Assembly (NCBI GenBank): GCA_005879675.1
Contig: VBJE01000019.1
Coordinates: 1-11,611 of the forward strand
Direction: 5' to 3'
Origin: Chloroflexota bacterium
Lineage (GTDB): Bacteria; Chloroflexota; Dormibacteria; Dormibacterales; Dormibacteraceae
DNA: 11,611 nucleotides
Part shown: in pieces, positions 6,415 through 11,611 of the stretch
Numbering within the stretch: the first letter of the stretch is position 1
Layout of the letters: each line of letters opens with the position of its first letter
Made by a program: the position numbers and the translations under genes
Notes under the pieces: model-generated
Databases searched by the model: none
Told to the model about the DNA's origin: nothing
What the model saw: the letters and a program-made list of their open reading frames with translations, nothing else

Positions 6415-7347
6415 GTGAACGATTTCGACGTGATCATCGTGGGCGGCGGGCCGGCCGGGCTGGCGGCTGCCCTGTACACCGCCCGGATGGACCTGAAGAC
6501 GGTCGTCGTCGACCGGGGGCCGCTCGGCGGCCAGCTCCTGAACACCGAGCTGGTCGAGGACTACCCCGGCTTCGAGTCGGTCCTCGGCTCCGACCTGGCG
6601 CTCAAGATGGGCGACCACGCGCGGAAGTTCGGGGTGGAGATTCGCGACTTCGAGCCGGTCAAGGAGATCGACGTCGAGGGAAGCGCCAAGGTGGTGCGCC
6701 TCGAGTCGGGCGAGGAGCTTCGCGCCCCTGCCCTGATCATGGCCGCCGGTGGGCTGCCGCGCTACCTGCAGGTGCCGGGGGAGAAGGAGTTCTGGGGCCG
6801 CGGAGTCAGCTACTGCGCGGTCTGCGACGGGGCGTTCTTCAAGGGCCAGGAGCTGGCGGTCATCGGCGGCGGAGACGCGGCTGTGGAGGAGGGCGACTTC
6901 CTTACGCGCTACGCGTCGAAGGTCTACGTCATCCACCGGCGCAACGAGCTCCGCGCCCAGCCGATCCTGATCGACCGCGCGCGCGCCAACCCCAAGATCG
7001 AGTTCATCCTCGACGCGCACGTGAAGGAGATCGGGGGCGAAGACAAGGTGCACGTAGTGCGCTATGAGCAGCACGGCGAGGCCAAGGAGCTCCGTGTCGG
7101 CGGCGTGTTCATCTTCATCGGCTTCGTCCCGAACTCGAAGCTGTTCAAGGTGCACGTCAACCACGACGAGGGCGGCTACATCGTCACCGACCGCAACATG
7201 CAGACGTCGGTCGAAGGCATCTGGGCTGTCGGCGACGTCCGGGCTCAGCTCACCAAGCAGATCGCGACGGCGGTGGGGGACGGCACGACCGCCGCGGTGG
7301 CGGCGTCGATGTACATCACCACGCTCAAGGACACCGCCAGGGCCTAA
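6415..7347 (+). CDS. trxB: Thioredoxin reductase (NADPH type)
   Basis: This 310-residue low-molecular-weight thioredoxin reductase is an FAD enzyme that passes electrons from NADPH to thioredoxin through a redox disulfide. Motifs: GGGPAG (10-15, FAD), CAVCDG (134-139, active-site Cys134 and Cys137), GGGDAAVEE (151-159, NADPH fold), HRRNELRA (174-181, arginines of the NADPH 2'-phosphate site) and AVGDVR (271-276, C-terminal FAD motif). Length is normal for the family. GTG at 6415 is chosen because the protein then begins NDFDVIIVGGG, as in homologues; no Shine-Dalgarno site precedes it. No trxA is adjacent. It follows the ferredoxin by 38 bp, which is unusual company and raises the question of ferredoxin-linked reduction, but the intact HRR motif favours NADPH. 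Its stop TAA overlaps the stop of the convergent gene. Confidence 0.93.
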   Translation: MNDFDVIIVGGGPAGLAAALYTARMDLKTVVVDRGPLGGQLLNTELVEDYPGFESVLGSDLALKMGDHARKFGVEIRDFEPVKEIDVEGSAKVVRLESGEELRAPALIMAAGGLPRYLQVPGEKEFWGRGVSYCAVCDGAFFKGQELAVIGGGDAAVEEGDFLTRYASKVYVIHRRNELRAQPILIDRARANPKIEFILDAHVKEIGGEDKVHVVRYEQHGEAKELRVGGVFIFIGFVPNSKLFKVHVNHDEGGYIVTDRNMQTSVEGIWAVGDVRAQLTKQIATAVGDGTTAAVAASMYITTLKDTARA

Positions 7348-8525
7348 GGCGACCCCACGTCGACGCGCAGCTGGAACGTGTACTTTCCATCGCGCGAGCT
7401 CGCGTCCACCCGCGCCACCCCGGCGCTCACCGCGTGGAACGTTGCCACCGGCCGCGTCACGAGCGATGCCGTCTTGTCGGGCAGGAGCTCGAGAACGCTT
7501 GGATTGCTGGACTTGAAGCCCACCGACCACTCGTTGGTCGGCCAGCCGGTGAGGTCGACGATGAGCTCTCCATCCGTCGCGACGTAGACCTCGCTGCCAT
7601 CGTCGTGAATGGTGGCGGTGACGTGCGAGTAGTCGCCCTGCCCGGCGTTCGCGATGTTCTGCCGCTCGAGCGCAGGGATCACGCCCTGCAGCACCACGGC
7701 GAGCCCGACCATCACCGCGATGTAGGCGCCCCAGGTGAGATTCCGCCGCGCCGGCGCGGAGCTCGCGAAGCCCGGCGTGCGAGACGCGAGGTTGCGAAAG
7801 TTGAACAGGAGCGCTGCGCCGAATACGATGCCCGCGACCATCAGCGCGTTGGTGGCGAAAGCGGCGACCACGTAAAACGGCGTTCCCGAGTCGCCGAGGA
7901 GCGCCGGCAGCGCCAGGAGGCTCAACAGCCCGCTCAGCCCGTAGCGAATCGCAAGGTAGAAGAGGACAAGTCCCGCGATTCCGCTGAGCCAGCGCGGCGC
8001 GCCGGCGGTGCGGAACTGCATGACCCCTTTCTCGGCGAGGTCGAGCTCGCCCAGCGAAGGAGCGGGAACGCCTCGCATCAAGCTCGCCGCGGCGCGCCTC
8101 ACCTCCGACGCCGGTGGTGAGCCAGGCGGGCGTCCCTCTGTCGTCACCCTCCCCGTCGCCGAGTCGACGGTCCACACCGCGGCTGGAACGGCCGCCCCCG
8201 CGACCGGGCCGGCCGGCGTCAGCTGGTTGCCCGGCGCGACGTGAACCACCACGACGCCGGGACGAACCTTGCGCTGGATCGCGTTCGGGCGCCAGTTGGC
8301 GTCCGCCCACGTGGCAGCGGCCATCGCGGCCGTGTGAGGGTTCTGGCCGGCGCCGGAAAACAGAAGGAAAGCGGGAGTCGCTCCCTGCTGGCGGTAGGCG
8401 ATGCGCGACGTGTTGCCGGCGAAGGACTGAAATCGGCCGTCGTTGCTCGCCGCGAGCCGGTAGCGGCTGCGCGGAAGGATGTGGACCAGCGCGGTCAGGG
8501 CGAGATCTTCGACGGTGAACGGCAA
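7344..8525 (-). CDS. Orphan membrane protein with C-terminal Ig-like domain
   Basis: I do not recognise this 393-residue protein. The N-terminal region (about 1-175) is soluble-looking and includes PFTVEDLALTALVHILPRSR at the very start and a Pro-rich GRPPGSPPASE (131-141). A central block has hydrophobic segments at about 179-210 (one long or two short helices), 217-243 and 265-286. The last 100 residues (about 295-393) look like a beta-sandwich, with GWPTNEWSV (327-335), SSNPSVLEL (339-347) and ATFHAVSAGVARVDA (361-375), a pattern common to bacterial Ig-like domains and loosely similar to chagasin-type inhibitors. TTG at 8525 is the first usable start after the upstream gene; a TATCAT box lies 10 bases before it. 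Longer in-frame starts exist but would overlap the end of the DUF922-like gene. An envelope location is inferred. Confidence 0.7.
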   Translation of the reverse strand: MPFTVEDLALTALVHILPRSRYRLAASNDGRFQSFAGNTSRIAYRQQGATPAFLLFSGAGQNPHTAAMAAATWADANWRPNAIQRKVRPGVVVVHVAPGNQLTPAGPVAGAAVPAAVWTVDSATGRVTTEGRPPGSPPASEVRRAAASLMRGVPAPSLGELDLAEKGVMQFRTAGAPRWLSGIAGLVLFYLAIRYGLSGLLSLLALPALLGDSGTPFYVVAAFATNALMVAGIVFGAALLFNFRNLASRTPGFASSAPARRNLTWGAYIAVMVGLAVVLQGVIPALERQNIANAGQGDYSHVTATIHDDGSEVYVATDGELIVDLTGWPTNEWSVGFKSSNPSVLELLPDKTASLVTRPVATFHAVSAGVARVDASSRDGKYTFQLRVDVGSP

Positions 8526-8535
8526 GGCGCGCCCG

Positions 8536-8541
8536 ATGATA
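8536..8541 (-). promoter_or_regulatory. -10-like TATCAT upstream of the 7344-8525 gene
   Basis: On the minus strand TATCAT matches TATAAT at five of six positions, in a short gap of GC-rich DNA. It ends 10 bases before the proposed TTG start, so a 5' leader would be only a few bases. No good -35 is seen. Confidence 0.4.
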
Positions 8542-8580
8542 GGTCGGGGCGGCGAGATTTGACGCCTGGTTAGCCGGTCG

Positions 8581-9507
8581 TCACCAACCCATCCAGCCGT
8601 CGGGGATGCACCCGACCTCGGGCCGGCAGTCGGCGTGCAGTCGCGCGTGGTAAGCAGCCTGGTCGGCATCGTCCTTGTCGTAAACGTGTGGGTCGTCCCA
8701 GAACCCGTAGACCGCGTCGCAGTTCGGCAGCTTCTGGGCCTGGGCGTTCAGCGCGCCGAGGTCCTGCTTGTCGATGGCGACATGGCCGGCTTCGTGGACG
8801 TAGATCGACTTGGCGAGCGCGTTCCACCTCTCCACGAGCGGGATCTTCACCGTCCCGTCCGCGGGCGGTGACCACCGCGGGAGCAGGACGTAATAGCGGT
8901 ACGGGATGACGGTCGCGCGCGGGGTCGTGCACGTGTAGCTGTTGACGGCGGGCTCGAACCACTCCAGCCCGATCGCGACGCCGTTCGGCACCGCGGGGTC
9001 CGGGTCGCAGGGGCCGTAGGTCTTGCAGATGTCAGCCGTGTAGAGGCTCCGCTTCAGCTCCGACTGGGTCGCCCCCTTGACGTCGAAGTACTTGATCACG
9101 GTGTTCGAGATCGGCGGCGGCTGGTAGATCGCGGGGTTGCCGAACCATCGCTCCTTGAGGTCGTCGACGACGGTCTGCAGTGAGCTCACCTCGGTCTGTG
9201 CGGACGTGAGCTGCGACTGCTTGTCGGCCAGCTCAGCCTGCAGAAGCTCGTTGGCGTGGACGAGCTGGCCCACCATCAGGACGACCAGGAAGAGGCAGAG
9301 CACGCCGGTCGTCAACGGGCCGGCGAGTCTGAGCGCGCGATTCGCCCGGTTTCCCGGCGCCGGGCGTGCCAGCAGGTATGGGTACGGGTGATAGGCGGGA
9401 GGTGGCGGGATGCCGGCGAGGTCATCCGGCGCGGGTGGAGCGGGCGCGACCGGGCGCTCGGCGGGAACCTGTGGCTGTGCCGGATCGGACGGCTCTATCC
9501 CTTCCAC
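8581..9507 (-). CDS. Membrane-anchored DUF922-like zinc protease with coiled-coil stalk
   Basis: This 308-residue protein appears to be a type II membrane protein. A Pro-rich cytoplasmic tail (1-50) is followed by a basic stretch (NRANRALR), a transmembrane helix at about 62-84, a coiled coil at about 86-120 (LLQAELADKQSQLTSAQTEV) and an extracellular domain. That domain resembles DUF922, a family of predicted secreted zinc proteases: IKYFDVKGATQSELKRSLY (138-156), a lone C193, YYVLLPRW (205-212), and the HEXXH zinc motif HEAGH (238-242). His287 or His291 in AAYHARLHADC may be the third ligand. Six cysteines (161, 167, 193, 263, 294, 300) could form disulfides outside the cell. GTG at 9507 is the first normal start after the propeller gene. 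The upstream in-frame codons (SDSVEPFLSRLRYFVRG) look protein-like but contain no ATG, GTG or TTG. Family assignment is from memory of conserved spacing and is moderately sure. Confidence 0.75.
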   Translation of the reverse strand: MEGIEPSDPAQPQVPAERPVAPAPPAPDDLAGIPPPPAYHPYPYLLARPAPGNRANRALRLAGPLTTGVLCLFLVVLMVGQLVHANELLQAELADKQSQLTSAQTEVSSLQTVVDDLKERWFGNPAIYQPPPISNTVIKYFDVKGATQSELKRSLYTADICKTYGPCDPDPAVPNGVAIGLEWFEPAVNSYTCTTPRATVIPYRYYVLLPRWSPPADGTVKIPLVERWNALAKSIYVHEAGHVAIDKQDLGALNAQAQKLPNCDAVYGFWDDPHVYDKDDADQAAYHARLHADCRPEVGCIPDGWMGW

Positions 9508-9516
9508 CCCGCGGAC

Positions 9517-9522
9517 AAAATA
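9517..9522 (-). promoter_or_regulatory. Possible -10 box TATTTT upstream of the DUF922-like gene
   Basis: TATTTT on the minus strand ends 9 bases before the GTG at 9507. A TTGAGC lies 20 bases further upstream, longer than the usual spacer. No Shine-Dalgarno is present. The gene may instead be read through from the propeller gene 65 bp upstream. Confidence 0.25.
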
Positions 9523-9572
9523 CCGCAGCCGCGAAAGGAAAGGCTCAACAGAGTCGCTTACCGGGTCGCCGG

Positions 9573-10628
9573 TCAGGTCGCGGGCAGCAGCACGCGACCT
9601 AGCCTGCCCTGGTTGTACTCGGTGAACCAGGCCCAGCCGTCGGTCGTGATCGCCAGATGGTCCGGCCAGCGGCCCGTCTTGTAAGCCTGCTCCAGGCTCG
9701 AGCCGCGCACGCTCGCGATCTGGTCGGTGCCGCTCTCGGTCACCCAGACCACGCCGGCCGGGCCCAGGGCGAGGCCCTGCGGCTTGGCGCCCGCGGGCGC
9801 CATCCAGACGTTCAGCTGCCGGTCCGGCGTCATGCGCACGACGCGGTCGCCGTCGAAGTCCGCGACCCAGACCGCGCCATCCGGCGTCTGCAGCAGGCCC
9901 AGGCCGGTGCCGGATCCGCCGATGGGGATCCGTTCGACCTCGCCCTGCGCGGTGATATGGCCCAGCACCGGCGCCCCGAAGACCGTGAACCACGCGCCAC
10001 CGCCGGCGGCGGCCAGCACCTCGGCGCCCTTGGCGCCGCTGACACCTATCGCGTATTCGGTGAAGCGGCCGTTCTCGAAGCGCGCGATGGCTGACCCGCG
10101 CCCTTCGCTGACCCAGACCGACCCGTCGGCGGCGGCCGAGGTCGAGCTCGGCTCGACGTTCTTCCGGGGCAGCGAGCATTCCCGGGCGGTGCCGTCCGTG
10201 CCGATCGCCACCACCGCGTCGCGGAGCTGCTCGGGCGCCCAGACCGTGCCGTCGGGCGCCTGCGAAAGCTGGATCCCCAGCCCGCTGACCGGCAGCTGAT
10301 ACTCCGTCGCCGCCCCATTGGGCATCACGTGCGTGACGCGGTTGTTGCCTGTGCCCAGCAGCCACACGGACGTTCCGTCCAGGTCGCGGACGATGCCCAC
10401 GGGCTGGGTGCCGGCGGGGAGGGCGAAGCCGGCGGTCGGCGTGTCGGAAGGGTCGAGCGTGACCTGCTGCTGCTGGACCTGGAGCGCGTGGCATGCAGCA
10501 GCCGGACTCGGTGTTGCCGCCCCCGAGGGGGTCGCCGATCCACACGCGAGCTGCGCCCCGAGCACGACGATCCACGCCAGCCCTCGCACAGGCATCGAGC
10601 GCCTCGGTGTCGACACGGCGGCAACCAT
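9573..10628 (-). CDS. Secreted or lipid-anchored seven-bladed propeller, virginiamycin B lyase-like (Vgb/NHL type)
   Basis: This 351-residue protein has an N-terminal export signal (arginines 9, 10 and 15, then hydrophobic 17-28) ending at QLACGS. Cys29 could be lipidated, although Gln at -3 is not typical of a lipobox. A Ser/Ala/Pro/Thr-rich linker (31-46) follows. The rest consists of seven repeats about 41 residues apart, each with a DG-x-VW-x-x-E-like core: near 85-90, 126-133, 168-175, 209-215, 250-257, 291-298 and 330-337 (for example DGTVWAPE, DGSVWVSE, DGAVWVAD, AGVVWVTE, DGWAWFTE). This fits a closed seven-bladed propeller of the virginiamycin B lyase/streptogramin lyase superfamily. 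I could not confirm the lyase active-site residues, and most such proteins are not antibiotic lyases, so a binding or surface role is as likely. It lies 67 bp after the membrane-protein gene. ATG at 10628 is chosen; ATG at 10595 is possible. Confidence 0.82.
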   Translation of the reverse strand: MVAAVSTPRRSMPVRGLAWIVVLGAQLACGSATPSGAATPSPAAACHALQVQQQQVTLDPSDTPTAGFALPAGTQPVGIVRDLDGTSVWLLGTGNNRVTHVMPNGAATEYQLPVSGLGIQLSQAPDGTVWAPEQLRDAVVAIGTDGTARECSLPRKNVEPSSTSAAADGSVWVSEGRGSAIARFENGRFTEYAIGVSGAKGAEVLAAAGGGAWFTVFGAPVLGHITAQGEVERIPIGGSGTGLGLLQTPDGAVWVADFDGDRVVRMTPDRQLNVWMAPAGAKPQGLALGPAGVVWVTESGTDQIASVRGSSLEQAYKTGRWPDHLAITTDGWAWFTEYNQGRLGRVLLPAT

Positions 10629-10646
10629 GCGGCACGGATTGTGGCA

Positions 10647-10660
10647 GCGGCGATCGCCGC
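10647..10660. repeat. Perfect 14-bp palindrome in the intergenic gap before the propeller gene
   Basis: GCGGCGATCGCCGC is its own reverse complement. It lies 18 bases upstream of the propeller ATG and 35 bases after the stop of the upstream gene. A CACAAT between it and the ATG is a weak -10 candidate. It could be an operator or a short hairpin; no T-run follows, so it is not a typical terminator. Confidence 0.4.
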
Positions 10661-10695
10661 CGCATCCGCGCTATCGGGAGGTCGTTACATGCCGC

Positions 10696-11517
10696 TCAGC
10701 GGTCGAGCTCGGCGTGGACGTAGTCGAGGAACTGGTTGCGCGCGCCGTCGTTGTGAAACGCCCGGAACGAGAAGAGCTGAGCGTCGGCCAGAAACTCGGT
10801 CTTGGCCGCATCGAGGCGGCGGAGCAGGTTCTTCTCCTGCGTGGCTTTGCGCTCCGCCTTGCGGCGGAAGCTCCGCGCGTTCGCCTCGGCGGCGGACACC
10901 GCTCGCGGCTTCGTGAAGCTGAGAACCAGGACGCCGAGCCAGACCATCATGCTCGTGAAGATCGTCAGCGCCGTGGCCTCGAGGACCGCGGCAAGCGGGT
11001 CGCCCGCGGTGACCCACAGGAACCAGTAGCGAAGGGCCCCGATCGAGAGGAGGCCGAACGCGAGCGCGCCAATGGTCACCCAACGCCTCCAGCCTTCGTG
11101 GTAGTGGGTCACCGCCCACATGCCGGCGGCGAGCGCTCCGACGATGACCGCCGTGATGCCCCATGTCGGCGCCTGGTCGAGGCCGAAGGTCTGCGCCGCG
11201 AGGTTGGCGGGAAGCGCGTCGAGGCTCACGAACAGGGTTGCCAGGGCAAGCCCGACCGGAAAGCTCAGCCGGTGATGCCTGTACTCCTCCTGGGTGCGCG
11301 CCTTCCGGCCGGCGTCGAGCTCGGCCTCGGCAGCCCTCTCGCTCAGGCGATCGCGCTCGTCCGCGACCGCGCGCAGTCGCTGCGCATCCGCTTTCAGGTC
11401 CTGGAAGCCTCGCGCCACGCGAGGCTCGGCCAGGAACTCGCGCATCGTGATGATGTGGCCGTTGGCGCCGTTCGCGTCGCTGTGCGACGGGGCGGCGATG
11501 CGCTCGATGGATTGCAT
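10696..11517 (-). CDS. Four-helix membrane protein with cytoplasmic helical N- and C-terminal regions
   Basis: I do not recognise this 273-residue protein. A charged helix (about 34-82, rich in Arg, Glu, Ala and Leu, probably coiled coil) precedes four hydrophobic segments at about 85-105, 119-138, 146-169 and 176-201. The last 70 residues are again charged and helical (RSFRRKAERKATQEKNLLRR, 215-234). The many positive charges at both ends and the even helix number suggest that both termini are cytoplasmic. This looks like a scaffold or sensor rather than a transporter; no catalytic motif is seen. It has the best ribosome binding site in the window, AGGAGG seven bases before the ATG (11515-11517), and follows the previous gene by only 18 bp, so the two form an operon. 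The propeller gene lies 67 bp downstream on the same strand. Confidence 0.75.
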   Translation of the reverse strand: MQSIERIAAPSHSDANGANGHIITMREFLAEPRVARGFQDLKADAQRLRAVADERDRLSERAAEAELDAGRKARTQEEYRHHRLSFPVGLALATLFVSLDALPANLAAQTFGLDQAPTWGITAVIVGALAAGMWAVTHYHEGWRRWVTIGALAFGLLSIGALRYWFLWVTAGDPLAAVLEATALTIFTSMMVWLGVLVLSFTKPRAVSAAEANARSFRRKAERKATQEKNLLRRLDAAKTEFLADAQLFSFRAFHNDGARNQFLDYVHAELDR

Positions 11518-11524
11518 GAGAGTC

Positions 11525-11530
11525 CCTCCT
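11525..11530 (-). promoter_or_regulatory. Strong Shine-Dalgarno AGGAGG
   Basis: AGGAGG on the minus strand, seven bases before the ATG at 11517, fixes the start of the membrane-protein gene. It is the only textbook ribosome binding site seen in the window and shows that this genome uses leadered as well as apparently leaderless genes. Confidence 0.8.
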
Positions 11531-11535
11531 AGCTT

Positions 11536-11611
11536 CTACTGGTTGACGACCTGCGCCAGCTGCAGACGGGTGAGCGCAGGATCGAGCGCATTGACGGAGG
11601 CGGCGCCCGCG
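11536..11611 (-). CDS. 3' end of an unidentified CDS (last 24 residues)
   Basis: The frame open from the right edge encodes AGAASVNALDPALTRLQLAQ followed by VVNQ and a TAG stop (11536-11538). Amino acid and codon use look like real coding sequence, and the stop lies six bases before the Shine-Dalgarno of the next gene. Too little is present to identify it. It is probably co-transcribed with the membrane-protein gene. Confidence 0.55.
   Translation of the reverse strand, partial: AGAASVNALDPALTRLQLAQVVNQ

Noticed and set aside
7891..7902. GDSG in the orphan membrane protein as a rhomboid-type serine protease motif
   Set aside because: GDSGTPF lies next to a membrane helix, but no matching catalytic His in a following helix is seen and the helix count is too low for a rhomboid fold.
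6052..8310. Minus-strand open frame of 752 codons opposite ferredoxin and trxB
   Set aside because: Both opposing genes carry intact family motifs. The frame is antisense and of biased composition.
9508..10665. N-terminal extension of the DUF922-like protein to 694 residues
   Set aside because: The extension is a +1-type shadow of the propeller gene, whose frame has a signal sequence and seven regular repeats.
1..11611. Genome-wide reassignment of TAG to an amino acid
   Set aside because: The Lut fusion, DUF255, ferredoxin, orphan membrane and 11536 genes all end naturally at TAG, with gene ends fitting the next start, so TAG works as a stop here.
1..11611. Mobile element, CRISPR array, toxin-antitoxin or phage defence system
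   Set aside because: No transposase, integrase, regularly spaced repeats, or recognised defence domains were found on either strand.

Overview
This is a GC-rich bacterial chromosomal window with densely packed genes, several GTG or TTG starts and few Shine-Dalgarno sites. One gene pair has -10-like TANNNT boxes placed exactly where leaderless transcription would need them. With the protein types present (fused Lut iron-sulfur protein, FixX-type ferredoxin, short YyaL/DUF255 protein, DUF922-like protease), this suggests a high-GC lineage rich in leaderless genes, such as Actinomycetota, Chloroflexota or Dormibacterota. That assignment is an inference with low confidence. No rRNA, tRNA, CRISPR array, insertion sequence or phage gene was seen.

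Layout. Positions 1-4710 form a minus-strand operon. In transcription order it holds a DUF255/YyaL-like thioredoxin-fold protein (3046-4710), a LutB-LutA fused iron-sulfur protein (964-3036), and an M17 leucyl aminopeptidase (1-938, running off the left edge). The aminopeptidase is interrupted by one in-frame amber codon at 447-449. Positions 4734-7347 form a plus-strand operon: an M20 metallopeptidase, a FixX-like double 4Fe-4S ferredoxin that overlaps it, and a thioredoxin reductase. The two operons diverge from only 23 bp, in which two opposing -10-like hexamers overlap by 2 bp.

Positions 7344-11611 are entirely minus strand and encode envelope-type proteins. In transcription order they are: the last 24 residues of an unidentified protein, a four-helix membrane protein with cytoplasmic helices, a secreted seven-bladed propeller of the virginiamycin B lyase-like (Vgb/NHL) type, a membrane-anchored DUF922-like zinc protease with a coiled-coil stalk, and an orphan membrane protein with a C-terminal Ig-like domain. 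The last of these meets the thioredoxin reductase tail to tail, with overlapping stop codons.

How the genes may work together. The two divergent operons share a redox and peptide-degradation theme: two metallopeptidases, a thioredoxin-fold protein, thioredoxin reductase, a ferredoxin and a Lut iron-sulfur protein. The shared promoter region would allow them to be controlled together. The right-hand block looks like a separate cell-surface group. No classical defence or mobile system is visible. The points most worth following up are the amber-interrupted aminopeptidase, the minimal divergent promoter, the ferredoxin-thioredoxin reductase pairing, and the poorly characterised envelope cluster.
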